A stretch of 64,000 bases of DNA from Silicimonas algicola (GTDB lineage Bacteria > Pseudomonadota > Alphaproteobacteria > Rhodobacterales > Rhodobacteraceae): contig NZ_QGGV01000012.1 of NCBI RefSeq assembly GCF_003148765.1, positions 62,001-126,000 of the forward strand, in the 5' to 3' direction. Below the pieces are notes generated by a model, which was given only the letters and a program-made list of their open reading frames with translations, ran no database searches and was not told where the DNA came from. Positions 26,694 through 35,747 of this stretch are shown piece after piece. Made by a program: the position numbers and the translations under genes. The stretch's first letter is position 1. Each line of letters begins with the position of its first letter.

Positions 26694-27664
26694 TGCGTGC
26701 GGTTCAGATCGTCCGTCCAGGCGGACCGGAGGTTCTCGTGCCATGCGAGCGTCCAATGCCCGAGCCGAACGTGGGCGAGGTGCGCCTGCGCATCGCCTGG
26801 GCCGGGGTAAACCGCCCCGACGCGCTTCACCGGGCAGGTAACTATGCCCCGCCGCCGGGGGCTTCCGATCTGCCGGGCCTTGAGGCTTCGGGGATGATCG
26901 ATGCGGTCGGGCCGGGCGTGACCGAGTGGAGAAAGGGAGACGAGGTCTGCGCGCTTCTGCCGGGCGGAGGATACGCCGAATACGCCGTCACGCCCGCTGC
27001 GCACTGCCTCCCCATCCCCAAGGGAATGGGGCTAGATCAGGCGGCCTGCCTACCCGAGACCTACTTCACCGTCTGGACGAACGTTTTCGAACGCGGTGGC
27101 CTGACGGCGGGAGAGACCTTCCTCGTCCACGGCGGGACGTCGGGTATCGGCACGACGGCGATCCAGTTGGCGCGGCGTTTCGGGGCGCGCGTTTTCGCCA
27201 CTGCGGGAACGGATGAGAAGTGCGGGACTTGCATGGACCTCGGGGCCGAGCGGGCGATCAACTACCGCACCGAGGACTTCGTCGAGGTGATGAAGGCGGA
27301 AGGTGGCGCGGACCTTATCCTCGACATGGTCGGAGGAAGCTACATCCCACGGGACATCGCGGCGCTGAAGGTCGACGGGCGTCTTGTCTTCATCGCCTTT
27401 CTCGGCGGACCAAAGGCCGAGGTCAATTTTCAGGACGTCATGGTGCGCCGCATCTCGATCACCGGATCGACCCTGCGGCCCCAGTCCGTCGCGGCCAAGG
27501 CGCGCATCGCCGACGCTTTGAGGCGGGACGTCTGGCCGCTTCTCGATTCGGGCGCAGTCGCGCCGGTCATGGATCGCGCCTTCGCGCTCGAGGATGCCGC
27601 AGAGGCGCACCGTGCGCTGGAGGCCGATCACGTCGGCAAGATCGTTCTGAGGGTCGCCGGCTAG
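26693..27664 (+). CDS. NAD(P)H-quinone oxidoreductase (PIG3/zeta-crystallin-like MDR)
   Basis: The product is 323 residues of the zinc-free medium-chain dehydrogenase/reductase group. The N-terminal GroES-like part has WAGVNRPDALHRAGNYAPPP, and the Rossmann domain has VHGGTSGIGTTAIQLARRFGARVFAT. No structural or catalytic zinc cysteines are seen, as expected for quinone reductases of the TIGR02824/PIG3 type. It is translationally coupled to COQ9 (tga/atg share a base). Its stop overlaps the stop of the convergent RNase T2 gene. Confidence 0.88.
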   Translation: MRAVQIVRPGGPEVLVPCERPMPEPNVGEVRLRIAWAGVNRPDALHRAGNYAPPPGASDLPGLEASGMIDAVGPGVTEWRKGDEVCALLPGGGYAEYAVTPAAHCLPIPKGMGLDQAACLPETYFTVWTNVFERGGLTAGETFLVHGGTSGIGTTAIQLARRFGARVFATAGTDEKCGTCMDLGAERAINYRTEDFVEVMKAEGGADLILDMVGGSYIPRDIAALKVDGRLVFIAFLGGPKAEVNFQDVMVRRISITGSTLRPQSVAAKARIADALRRDVWPLLDSGAVAPVMDRAFALEDAAEAHRALEADHVGKIVLRVAG

Positions 27665-28290
27665 CGGATCGGGTCGAGACGCGCGTCCTGCATCGTGCAG
27701 TCGCGGATCACGTCGCTGCCGCAGACGCGGGGTTCCAAGTCCTTCGTCAGACAGATCCGCGCCTCCTGGATGCGGCCTGACGTGCAGGTGATCGTGATCG
27801 CGTCGGGGACGAGGTTCGGATTCGCTTCGACGAAGGCATCCTCGACGACCGAGGCAGGCAGGCGGACGGAACGGTCGAGGCGCGCGAAGATCGCGGGTCT
27901 CTCGATCCGGTCATAGGCGTCCCGTGCGAGGCCGTAGAAGGCGTCCGCGGACAATCCCGAACAGCGGCCGTGCTTGTTCCACTGATGCCAGGCGTTCCCT
28001 GACGATCCGAAGAGGTCTTCCTCGGCTGCCGTATCGGCGCGGGTCGGGTTGCGTGCATCGGTGCGGCAGTAGCTGGGCCAACCGTCTTCGTATTGCGGCC
28101 AGAGACCGTGCAGGATCCAGCCTGCGTCCTTCTTCGGATCGCACTGTGCGGCATTCCGCGCGTCACCTTCCAGCGCACACCAGGTCGGCGACCAGGACAG
28201 CGACATAACGTAATAGTCGAAGTCTCCCGCCGCTTCTCCGTCGGCCTGCGCCGTTCCCGCTGCAAGAAGCAGTGCCAGGAGTGACCGCAT
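27661..28290 (-). CDS. RNase T2 family secreted ribonuclease
   Basis: The product is 209 residues with an N-terminal signal peptide (MRSLLALLLAAGTAQA). The first catalytic block WILHGLWPQ carries His61. The second block reads HQWNKHGRC with His107, but the residue equivalent to the catalytic Glu of HEWxKHG is Gln103. Several cysteines (38, 50, 75, 110 and others) could form the disulfides usual in RNase T2. It would cleave RNA in the periplasm or outside the cell. Loss of the Glu may lower activity or may be a lineage variant. It is convergent with the quinone oxidoreductase gene (4-base overlap) and divergent from trcR. Confidence 0.85.
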   Translation of the reverse strand: MRSLLALLLAAGTAQADGEAAGDFDYYVMSLSWSPTWCALEGDARNAAQCDPKKDAGWILHGLWPQYEDGWPSYCRTDARNPTRADTAAEEDLFGSSGNAWHQWNKHGRCSGLSADAFYGLARDAYDRIERPAIFARLDRSVRLPASVVEDAFVEANPNLVPDAITITCTSGRIQEARICLTKDLEPRVCGSDVIRDCTMQDARLDPIR

Positions 28291-28412
28291 TTCCCTCTTC
28301 CCTCCGAAGCCTTGCGCGATTATATAGCCGCCAATTCCCCGAAATTCGAGGAGTGGGTCTACCGGCCCAGCCTGTTTCAGGCACCGGGAGAGATTTGTCA
28401 GGAGACGACGCG

Positions 28413-29159
28413 ATGAACAAACCGATCATGGCAAAGGCCACTGCCGTCTGGCTGGTCGACAACACCACGCTGAGCTTCAAGCAGATCGCCGAATTCTGCG
28501 GACTGCACGAGCTCGAGGTTCAGGGCATTGCCGACGGCGACGTCGCGACCGGCGTGAAGGGCTTCGATCCCATTACCAACAACCAGCTCACGCAGGACGA
28601 GATCGATACCGCCGAGAAGGACCCGTCGCGCAGCCTGAAGCTGAAGTTCAACCCGGCCGCCGTTGGCGAGGAGAAGCGCCGCGGTCCGCGCTATACGCCT
28701 TTGTCCAAAAGGCAGGACCGTCCGGCTTCGATCCTCTGGCTGGTGAAGTTTCACCCCGAGTTGACGGATGGCCAGATCTCGAAGCTTGTCGGCACGACGA
28801 AGCCCACGATCCAGTCGATCCGCGAGCGCACGCACTGGAACATCGGGAACATTCAGCCGATCGACCCCGTCGCTCTGGGCCTCTGCAAGCAGTCCGAACT
28901 GGATGCGGTCGTTCAGAAAGCTGCGTCGAAGCGGGTAAAGGACGGCGAGGTGATGACGGACGAGGAGCGCCGCAAGCTGGTGTCGACCGAGCAGTCGCTT
29001 GGCGGCGATACCGAGCCGCGCATTCCGACCGCGATTTCGGGTCTGGAGACGTTTACCCTGACCCAGCACGACGACGACGACGTGGATCGGCGTGTTCCGG
29101 ACAAGGACACGTTCTTCAATCTTCCCGACGCCTCGGACGACGACGACGAAGAGGAGTGA
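28413..29159 (+). CDS. trcR: Transcriptional cell-cycle regulator TrcR (DUF1013)
   Basis: The product is 248 residues of the DUF1013 family, found throughout alphaproteobacteria. It begins MNKPIMAKATAVWLVDNTTL and contains two helix-turn-helix-like segments (SFKQIAEFCGLHELEV and TDGQISKLVGTTKPTIQSIRE), the second followed by RTHWNIGNIQPIDPVALGL. It ends in a strongly acidic tail of Asp and Glu. TrcR was shown to travel with RNA polymerase and to affect cell-cycle gene expression. I start at ATG 28413 after a caggag ribosome site. An AT-rich attatatag at 28319-28327 may be part of its promoter. A strong terminator follows. Confidence 0.9.
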   Translation: MNKPIMAKATAVWLVDNTTLSFKQIAEFCGLHELEVQGIADGDVATGVKGFDPITNNQLTQDEIDTAEKDPSRSLKLKFNPAAVGEEKRRGPRYTPLSKRQDRPASILWLVKFHPELTDGQISKLVGTTKPTIQSIRERTHWNIGNIQPIDPVALGLCKQSELDAVVQKAASKRVKDGEVMTDEERRKLVSTEQSLGGDTEPRIPTAISGLETFTLTQHDDDDVDRRVPDKDTFFNLPDASDDDDEEE

Positions 29160-29200
29160 GGGATTGCCTGCAGGTCAGGCATTCGGCGACTTCGATAAGT

Positions 29201-29235
29201 GGGGCGCGTCGGTCTGACGCGCCCCGTCGTTTTTT
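29201..29235 (+). terminator. Rho-independent terminator of trcR
   Basis: Arms ggggcgcgtc (29201-29210) and gacgcgcccc (29216-29225) form a 10-bp stem with a five-base loop. It is followed by gtcgtttttt and lies about 40 bases after the trcR stop. Confidence 0.85.
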
Positions 29236-29336
29236 GCGGAACAACTTCCGTGCGGGTCCGTTGGCCAAGTGAACACAAGCCGAAGCGCCATAATTTCCCG
29301 ACCCACGGCTCCGACAGGATCGGCTCGCGTTACTAG

Positions 29337-30116
29337 ATGACTGACGTATTCGACACGACCGACGACAGCGACACCCCAGGATCGACGTTTCCCTCCGCCG
29401 ATCCTGGGGTGTGCGCCATCTTCGTCGACTTCGACGGCACACTCGTCGAGATAGCGGATCGTCCGGAGGCCGTAAGCGTTTCGGATGCGCTGCCGGGGCT
29501 GCTGTCGGACTTGGTCGATGTGGCGAATGGCGCGGTGTGCATCGTCAGCGGTCGGAGCGTAGAGGTCATCCTGTCGTTCCTGCCGAGCTTCGCTGGCGAC
29601 ATCGTCGGGTGCCATGGCGGAGAAACCCGGATCTGCGGCGTCGCGTCGGAGCACAGGCTTTCGGGTTCGGAAGAGGTCAAACTGCTTTTCGAGGACTGCT
29701 CTGCCTTCGCCGAGGAAAGGCCGGGTGTCCAGGCCGAGGCGAAACCGACGGGCGCGGTCCTGCATTACCGGCGCGCGTCCGAGGCGGTGGCGCAAGAGGT
29801 CAAAGACTATGCCGCGGAGCTGGAGCGGCGCCACGGGGCCTTCGAGCTTCACCCGGCCAAGATGGCGCTTGAGTTTCGGCCGCCGGATGTCGGGAAGGAA
29901 AAGGCGGTGGAGCGTCTGATGCGCGCGGCGCCCTATGCGGGAAGGATGCCGGTCTATTTCGGCGACGACACGACGGACGAGCCTGCGCTGTCTTGGGTGA
30001 GGGCGCGTGGCGGTCTTTCGGTCAAGGTCGGGACCGGGGAGACGGGAGCGGAGTTCAGAGCTGAATCGCCGCAGGATGTGACGCGGTTTCTCAAGAGGAT
30101 GACCCAAAAGGAGTGA
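29337..30116 (+). CDS. otsB: Trehalose-6-phosphate phosphatase
   Basis: The product is 259 residues of the HAD superfamily. The nucleophile motif is FVDFDGTLVEI (Asp31 and Asp33), the second motif is IVSGRSVE and the last acidic motif is VYFGDDTTDE. It removes phosphate from trehalose-6-phosphate to give trehalose, a compatible solute. otsA follows after four bases, so phosphatase and synthase are made together, in the order otsB-otsA. The first 22 residues are rich in Asp, Thr and Ser and probably unstructured; a later start cannot be excluded. No ribosome site is obvious at ATG 29337. Confidence 0.9.
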   Translation: MTDVFDTTDDSDTPGSTFPSADPGVCAIFVDFDGTLVEIADRPEAVSVSDALPGLLSDLVDVANGAVCIVSGRSVEVILSFLPSFAGDIVGCHGGETRICGVASEHRLSGSEEVKLLFEDCSAFAEERPGVQAEAKPTGAVLHYRRASEAVAQEVKDYAAELERRHGAFELHPAKMALEFRPPDVGKEKAVERLMRAAPYAGRMPVYFGDDTTDEPALSWVRARGGLSVKVGTGETGAEFRAESPQDVTRFLKRMTQKE

Positions 30117-30120
30117 TGGA

Positions 30121-31485
30121 ATGGGACGGCTGGTGGTGGTGTCGAACAGAATTCCCGGAGACGGCGCGCCGTCGGGCGGGCTGGTCGTAGCCCTGCATGA
30201 CACGCTGTCCAAACGGGGTGGTGTCTGGATCGGAAGCAGTGGCGAGACGCATGATGTGCCGTCCACGAGCCTCCGTGAAGTTGGATCGACGCCCTATCGG
30301 CGACTGGCCTACGACCTGAGCCACGAGGATCACGAGGAATTCTATCTCGGATATTCGAATTCCGTGCTCTGGCCCCTCTTTCACTACAAGCCGGATTTGA
30401 TCGACCTTCATGACGGGTACTTCGACCGCTACGCCGAGGTGAACCGACGTGTCGCGAAGATGGTTGCCGATGTGCTGGAACCCGACGATCTTCTTTGGAT
30501 CCACGACTATCACTTCCTTCCCCTGGCGCAGGAGCTTCGGGCTCTTGGAGTCACGAACCGGATCGGCTTCTTCCTCCACATTCCTTTTCCGAATGCGCAG
30601 AACCTTCCGGCGCTGCCTGAGGCGCGCGAGGTGCCGCATTGGTTGGCCGCCTGCGATCTGGTGGGCCTTCAGACAAAGCGCGACGTGGCGGCGTGCCGGG
30701 AGTCTCTGCGGGTCTCGGAGCAGGTCGAATTTCTGGGGGAAAGCACGATCCGCTGCGGCGGGCGGACCTTCACCCTGGCGCATTTCCCAATCGGTATCGA
30801 CGCCAAGGGGTTCGCCGAACTGGCGCGTACGGCGCCCGCACCGACGATGGCTGTCGCGGCCAACACTAAGATCGTGCTTGGCGTCGACCGGCTTGATTAC
30901 TCCAAGGGGCTGGTTCACCGCTTCCAGGGTTTCGGGGCTTTCCTGGAACACCGTCAGCCGGGATCCATGCGCGCGACGCTGCTTCAGATCGCACCGCCGT
31001 CACGGTCGGACGTCGAGGCCTATGCCGACCTTCGCGAGCAGCTCGACATGATTTCCGGGTCGATCAACGGCGCTCACGCCGAGCTGGACTGGACGCCGAT
31101 CCGGTACATCCGCCGTCCCGTCGATCGGGATGCACTCGCTGCGATCTACCGGAGGTCGGCGGCCGCCTTGGTGACGCCGCTTGCGGACGGAATGAACCTC
31201 GTGGCGAAGGAATATGTTGCCGCGCAGGATCCCGAGGATCCGGGCGTGCTGATCCTGTCGCATTTCGCGGGCGCGGTGGAACAGCTGGAGGAGGCCATCG
31301 TGGTCAATCCATACGACGCCACGAACATGGCCGAGGGGATCGAGCAGGCCCTGACGATGCCTTTGGACGAGCGGCAGCGCCGGCACGCGAGCCTGTGGCG
31401 CAACGTGTGCGAAGAGGACGTCGAATGGTGGACGCGGCGCTTCCTCGACCGGCTTGAGCAGGACGCGCAGGTCGAGGCGGCCTGA
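30121..31485 (+). CDS. otsA: Trehalose-6-phosphate synthase
   Basis: The product is 454 residues of glycosyltransferase family 20. It begins MGRLVVVSNRIP, contains LWIHDYHFLPLAQELR, the FFLHIPFP segment, the DRLDYSKGL nucleotide-sugar segment and the C-terminal DGMNLVAKEYVAAQ motif. It joins UDP-glucose (or ADP-glucose) with glucose-6-phosphate. It sits four bases after otsB with an aaaggagtga ribosome site inside the end of otsB. Its stop lies four bases from the stop of the convergent recR. Confidence 0.95.
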   Translation: MGRLVVVSNRIPGDGAPSGGLVVALHDTLSKRGGVWIGSSGETHDVPSTSLREVGSTPYRRLAYDLSHEDHEEFYLGYSNSVLWPLFHYKPDLIDLHDGYFDRYAEVNRRVAKMVADVLEPDDLLWIHDYHFLPLAQELRALGVTNRIGFFLHIPFPNAQNLPALPEAREVPHWLAACDLVGLQTKRDVAACRESLRVSEQVEFLGESTIRCGGRTFTLAHFPIGIDAKGFAELARTAPAPTMAVAANTKIVLGVDRLDYSKGLVHRFQGFGAFLEHRQPGSMRATLLQIAPPSRSDVEAYADLREQLDMISGSINGAHAELDWTPIRYIRRPVDRDALAAIYRRSAAALVTPLADGMNLVAKEYVAAQDPEDPGVLILSHFAGAVEQLEEAIVVNPYDATNMAEGIEQALTMPLDERQRRHASLWRNVCEEDVEWWTRRFLDRLEQDAQVEAA

Positions 31486-31488
31486 GGT

Positions 31489-32082
31489 TCAGACCGCCTT
31501 ACGGGCCTTGAGTGCGGCACCGATAGTGCCGTCGTCGAGGTAGTCGAGCTCTCCCCCGACGGGCACTCCCTGCGCAAGCGACGTGACTGCGATCCGACCT
31601 TCAAGCTGCTCGGCGATGTAGTGGGCCGTCGTCTGCCCGTCGACGGTGGCATTCAGCGCCAGGATGACCTCCGAGACGTTCTCGGCTGCGATGCGGTCGA
31701 GAAGCTTGGGGATGCGCAATTCCTCTGGCCCCACGGCGTCGAGGGCCGAGAGGGCGCCGCCGAGGACGTGGTAGCGCCCTTTGAAGACCGATGCGCGCTC
31801 CATCGCCCAGAGGTCGGCCACATCCTCGACCACGCAAAGCTCGCCGTTGGCGCGCTTGTCGCTTTCGCAGATCGCGCAAAGGCTGGCGGTGCCGATGTTG
31901 CCGCAGTTGAGGCATTCGCGGACGGTCTGGCCGACGCGCGTCAACTGGTCGGCCAGGGGCATCAGGAGGAGGGCGCGCTTCTTTATGAGGTGCAGGACAG
32001 CCCGGCGGGCCGAGCGGGGACCGAGGCCAGGTAGCTTGGCCATCATCTCGATGAGGGTTTCGAGGTCCGTCTTGCCGTTCAC
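31489..32082 (-). CDS. recR: Recombination mediator protein RecR
   Basis: The product is 197 residues. The helix-hairpin-helix [16 protein letters not shown] is at the N-terminus, followed by a C4 zinc finger ([18 protein letters not shown]) and a Toprim domain with [16 protein letters not shown] and [16 protein letters not shown]. RecR works with RecO and RecF to load RecA on gapped DNA. The start overlaps the stop of the GumN-like gene upstream (atga), placing recR at the end of the dnaX-ybaB-GumN-recR run. Confidence 0.96.
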   Translation of the reverse strand: MNGKTDLETLIEMMAKLPGLGPRSARRAVLHLIKKRALLLMPLADQLTRVGQTVRECLNCGNIGTASLCAICESDKRANGELCVVEDVADLWAMERASVFKGRYHVLGGALSALDAVGPEELRIPKLLDRIAAENVSEVILALNATVDGQTTAHYIAEQLEGRIAVTSLAQGVPVGGELDYLDDGTIGAALKARKAV

Positions 32083-33131
32083 TCCGCTTCTCCGGGAAGC
32101 GGCTCGCGGGTCAACGTGTAGCCTGCGCCGCGGAGGAGTTCGATCATGCCCGTCTCGCCCGGAAGGTGCCCCGCGCCGATGGCGACGACGACGCCGCCCT
32201 CGTCCAGTTCGGGCAGAAGCGTCTGGAGGAATCGCTGGTTGCGTTCGAGCAGGAGATAGTCGTCGGTGAGTGTCAGTGCCTCAGCCCCCGTGTCACCCAG
32301 AACCTCGTTGATGTAGGCGCTATCGGCCACAGTCATCAGGCCGAGACGGCCTTCGAGGTAGATCGCGAAGGCGGTCTTGCGCTCGTCGTTCGAGGTCACG
32401 GGGCGCAGATAGCTGCCGTAGACGGCGGTGATGGCATTCGCGATCTCGGGCCGTTCGTCGAGATCGTCGAGGAAGGCGGTCTGCGCCTCGAGGCCAAGGA
32501 TCCGGGCTCCGGCGATCCGGCCCTGGACCTGGATGTAATCGTCCTGGATCGGAAGGACGCCGGTCGAGAAGTCCTCGCAGGGATCGGACAGGAGCATCTC
32601 GGCGATACCGCCGGGGGACAGAACGAGGTCCATGTCCTCGGTCCAGCCGAGTTCGATGCCGCGCTCGCGGATCCAACCGTCGATCTCTTCGGGCACGCCC
32701 GCGATGGTCCCGAGGGAGCCTGTCGCCTCGAACGGGTCGCCGCCTTCGAGGAAGCGGGACGGGTAGTACTGGGCGTCGCGGTAGGACTGCCGGGTCGGAT
32801 GGATGAAGTCGACCTCGACCGCGACGACGCGGGCCGCGTCGATGGCGTCCTGAAGCGGCTGCGGCAGGTCCAGGATCAATCGGTCCGAGGCGTGGAACGT
32901 GCCCCAGAGGTGCGACACGGCACCGGAGGGCGCCTCGATCCTCCAAAAGCGGCCGGTCCCGTTCGGGATCTCTGCCGCGGCCTCCTCGAGCGCAGCGCGG
33001 CCGGGAGGGCTGAAGGCCTCGTCGACGATCTCGGGCACGTCGACGGTGCAGACTTCGACCGTCGCCCAGTCCTGCGCGAGGGCTGGTCCCGAGAGGAACG
33101 CCAGGACCGCGAGGACGGCGCCGCGCGTCAT
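32079..33131 (-). CDS. TraB/GumN-family protein, exported
   Basis: The product is 350 residues. A signal peptide ([19 protein letters not shown]) leads into a domain with the TraB/GumN hallmarks: [11 protein letters not shown] with a GTxH element near residue 75, a second motif [26 protein letters not shown] at the C-terminus, and central Glu/Asp-rich helices. The fold is related to erythromycin esterase/Tiki-type metalloproteases, so a periplasmic hydrolase is plausible but unproven. It lies between ybaB and recR, two genes that are usually adjacent, and overlaps recR by four bases. Confidence 0.83.
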   Translation of the reverse strand: MTRGAVLAVLAFLSGPALAQDWATVEVCTVDVPEIVDEAFSPPGRAALEEAAAEIPNGTGRFWRIEAPSGAVSHLWGTFHASDRLILDLPQPLQDAIDAARVVAVEVDFIHPTRQSYRDAQYYPSRFLEGGDPFEATGSLGTIAGVPEEIDGWIRERGIELGWTEDMDLVLSPGGIAEMLLSDPCEDFSTGVLPIQDDYIQVQGRIAGARILGLEAQTAFLDDLDERPEIANAITAVYGSYLRPVTSNDERKTAFAIYLEGRLGLMTVADSAYINEVLGDTGAEALTLTDDYLLLERNQRFLQTLLPELDEGGVVVAIGAGHLPGETGMIELLRGAGYTLTREPLPGEAE

Positions 33132-33132
33132 C

Positions 33133-33477
33133 TCAGAAGGGCATCTTCATGTCGGCGGGCAGGCCCATGCTTTCGGCCATGGCGCGCATTTCCTTTTCGT
33201 GCCGCTCGGAGGCCTTGGACTGCGCGTCCTTGATGGCGGCGAGGATCAGGTCCTCGACCACTTCCTTTTCCGTAGGATTGAAGATCGAGGGGTCGATATC
33301 CAGCGCCGTCAGTTCGCCCTTGGCTGTGGCGGTCGCCTTGACGAGACCGGCCCCGCTTTCGCCGACGACGGTGATCGCGTCGAGCTGCGCCTGGAGCGCG
33401 TCCATCTTGGACTTCATCTCCTGCGCGGCCTTCATCATCTTGCCCATGTCGGCAATTCCGCCAAGTCCCTTGAACAT
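33133..33477 (-). CDS. YbaB/EbfC nucleoid-associated protein
   Basis: The product is 114 residues, normal for YbaB. It begins MFKGLGGIADMGKMMKAAQEMKS, where the helix-rich N-terminus leads to the VVGESGAGLVKATATAKGEL strand core. It is a dimeric DNA-binding protein that is usually encoded between dnaX and recR. I start at the ATG at 33475-33477, where the family begins, after a gagggaga ribosome site. It is followed after one base by the GumN-like gene and preceded by dnaX. Confidence 0.93.
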   Translation of the reverse strand: MFKGLGGIADMGKMMKAAQEMKSKMDALQAQLDAITVVGESGAGLVKATATAKGELTALDIDPSIFNPTEKEVVEDLILAAIKDAQSKASERHEKEMRAMAESMGLPADMKMPF

Positions 33478-33574
33478 GCGTCTCTCCCTCGTGTTCAGGT
33501 GTCGGGTTACAGATACGAAGCCGGTCCGGCAGCGGCAAGGGACGGCTTTCAGAACCTCGGGCGGCAATCCGCCG

Positions 33575-35338
33575 TCAGTCTTCCTCGAACGGATCCCATT
33601 CGTCCTCGACTTCGGGCAGCGCGGTTTCGGCGGTCTCGTTGGCGATCTCGGCTGCCGTCCTGAGCGCGCCGATGGACGCGCCGGGGAACGCCTTCAGGAT
33701 TGCAGCGACGGTCGGGTCGTCCGAGGCGCTGGCCTTCAGGGCGTCGGTCTCGGCGTCCCGCGCTTCCGAGATCGTGGGCGCTCCGCCGGAGTTGGCGACG
33801 GTCACGGTCCACCTGACGCCGGTCCATGACTGGAGGCGCTGGCCGAGGCGCTGTGCCAGGTCGCGGGGCGTGCGGTCGGTCGGCTCGAACTCGATGCGGC
33901 CGGGCTGGTAGGAGACGAGGCGGATGCCGTCCTCGACCTCGACCACGAGCTTCATGTCGCGGTTGGCACGGATCAGCTCGACCACGCGGCCGAAGGTGGG
34001 GAAGCGCGACAGGGCGCTTTCAGGAGCCTGCGCCAGCGCGGCCTGGGGACCGCCGCCGCGCGGTCCCGTGGTGGCCATCTCGGCCGCGCGGGACGCAACG
34101 GCCTGAGCGCCCTCGCTGCGGATGGACGGCTGCCCGCCACCTCCTCCGCCGGGACCGGATGGGGGCGGGACGGGCGTGTCCTTGAGCTTTGCCACCAGTT
34201 CGCCGGGGGTCGGCATGTCGGCAACGTGGGTCATGCGGATGACGGCCATCTCGGCGGCCATCATGGAATTGGGCGCGTGGCCGACCTCGTCCAGCGCCTT
34301 CAGGCCCATCTGCCACATCCGGCTGAGGACGGGCATCGGCAGCCGGTCGGCCATCGCGCGACCGCGGGCGCGTTCGTCGGGGCCGACGGTCGGGTCGTCG
34401 GCGGCATCGGGAGTGATGCGGATGACGCTGATCCAGTGCGTGATCTCGGCGATGTCGCGGAGGATGGCGAGGGGATCGGCGCCGTCGGCATATTGCGCAG
34501 AGATCTCGGACAGCGCACCGGCGGCGTCGCCGGTCACGATCATTTCGAAGAGGTCCATGACCCGACCACGGTCGGCGAGGCCCAGCATGGCGCGCACCTG
34601 GTCGGCTGTCGTCTCGCCCGCGCCGTGGCTGATGGCCTGGTCGAGAAGCGATGTCGCGTCGCGGGCCGAGCCTTCGGCTGCGCGGGTGATGAGGGCAAGC
34701 GCGTCGTCGGCTATGCTGGCGTTCTCGGCCGACGCGATCTTCTTCAGGAGCGCGATCATCACCTCGGGCTCGATCCGGCGCAGGTCGAAGCGCTGGCAGC
34801 GCGACAAGACGGTGACGGGCACCTTTCGAATCTCGGTCGTGGCGAAGATGAACTTCACGTGGGCGGGCGGTTCCTCGAGCGTCTTCAGAAGCGCGTTGAA
34901 CGCGCTCGTCGACAGCATGTGAACCTCGTCGATGATATAGATCTTGTAGCGCGCGCTGGCGGCCCGGTAGTGGACGCTGTCGATGATCTCGCGGATGTCG
35001 CCCACGCCTGTTCGGCTGGCTGCGTCCATTTCGAGGACGTCGACGTGGCGGCCCTGGCTGATGGCGATGCAGTGCTCGCAGACGCCGCAAGGTGCGGTCG
35101 TGGGGCCGCCCGTGCCGTCGGGGCCGACGCAGTTCATGCCCTTGGCGATGATCCGCGCCGTGGTCGTCTTACCCGTGCCCCGGATGCCTGTCATGATGAA
35201 GGCCTGCGCGATCCGGTCAGCCGCGAAGGCGTTCTTCAGGGTGCGCACCATCGCGTCCTGGCCCACCAGGTCGGCGAAGGTCTCGGGCCGGTATTTCCGG
35301 GCCAGGACCTGGTAGGTCTTCTCGGTGGTGTCGCTCAT
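33575..35338 (-). CDS. dnaX: DNA polymerase III subunit gamma/tau
   Basis: The product is 587 residues. The AAA+ part starts YQVLARKYRPETFADLVGQ and contains Walker A GIRGTGKTTTAR, a four-Cys zinc module (Cys in NCVGPDG and in PCGVCEHC), Walker B YIIDEVHML and the sensor FIFATTEIRKVP. A Pro/Gly-rich linker follows at about residue 395-425, then a tau-like C-terminal part. DnaX is the clamp-loader motor and organises the replisome. I did not see an obvious slippery run that would prove a separate gamma product. It is the first gene of the dnaX-ybaB-GumN-recR run. Confidence 0.96.
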   Translation of the reverse strand: MSDTTEKTYQVLARKYRPETFADLVGQDAMVRTLKNAFAADRIAQAFIMTGIRGTGKTTTARIIAKGMNCVGPDGTGGPTTAPCGVCEHCIAISQGRHVDVLEMDAASRTGVGDIREIIDSVHYRAASARYKIYIIDEVHMLSTSAFNALLKTLEEPPAHVKFIFATTEIRKVPVTVLSRCQRFDLRRIEPEVMIALLKKIASAENASIADDALALITRAAEGSARDATSLLDQAISHGAGETTADQVRAMLGLADRGRVMDLFEMIVTGDAAGALSEISAQYADGADPLAILRDIAEITHWISVIRITPDAADDPTVGPDERARGRAMADRLPMPVLSRMWQMGLKALDEVGHAPNSMMAAEMAVIRMTHVADMPTPGELVAKLKDTPVPPPSGPGGGGGGQPSIRSEGAQAVASRAAEMATTGPRGGGPQAALAQAPESALSRFPTFGRVVELIRANRDMKLVVEVEDGIRLVSYQPGRIEFEPTDRTPRDLAQRLGQRLQSWTGVRWTVTVANSGGAPTISEARDAETDALKASASDDPTVAAILKAFPGASIGALRTAAEIANETAETALPEVEDEWDPFEED

Positions 35339-35412
35339 CGCCTCGGCCGGATTCGGAACTTGCGGAGGTTAGACCGGCAGGGGTCGAGCGTCCACCGTCC
35401 GAGGCCCGCACC

Positions 35413-35649
35413 TTACTCGGTGAGCATCGCGTATAGCTCGTCTTTCAGCGAAGCGCGACGCTTCCGCAAGCTGACCTCGGACAGCGCGTCGAGCGGCTCG
35501 ATGTTGGTCTCGGCGCGGTGCACGGCGCGGTTGATGGCGTGGTATTCGTCGTAGAGCCGCGAGAAATGGGTGTCGGCGCCCTTGAGAGTATGGATGCGGT
35601 CTGCGTGCGAGGGGAATTCTTCGGCGAGTTCGTGGGGGACGTGGGTCAT
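35413..35649 (-). CDS. DUF465 (YdcH-like) small coiled-coil protein
   Basis: The product is 78 residues and matches the DUF465/YdcH family: a short helical protein with FPSHADRIHTLKGADTHFSRLYDEYHAINR near the middle, of which the HxxRI and LYDEYH elements are conserved. No enzymatic residues are evident and the function is unknown. It lies between dnaX (co-directional, 64 bases downstream) and a phosphatase gene on the other strand. Confidence 0.83.
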   Translation of the reverse strand: MTHVPHELAEEFPSHADRIHTLKGADTHFSRLYDEYHAINRAVHRAETNIEPLDALSEVSLRKRRASLKDELYAMLTE

Positions 35650-35747
35650 GGGGGGCTCCTGTGTCGTCTCGCTGGTACTTTATGGAGCGTGAGGCGGAGC
35701 GCCTTGACCGGTGTCAAAGCGAGGCCGAAGCGGTTAGGCTTCGTGGC

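Noticed and set aside
29236-29336. A possible small gene between trcR and otsB
   Set aside because: No frame with a ribosome site and coding bias is visible. The region follows a strong terminator and most likely holds the otsBA promoter.
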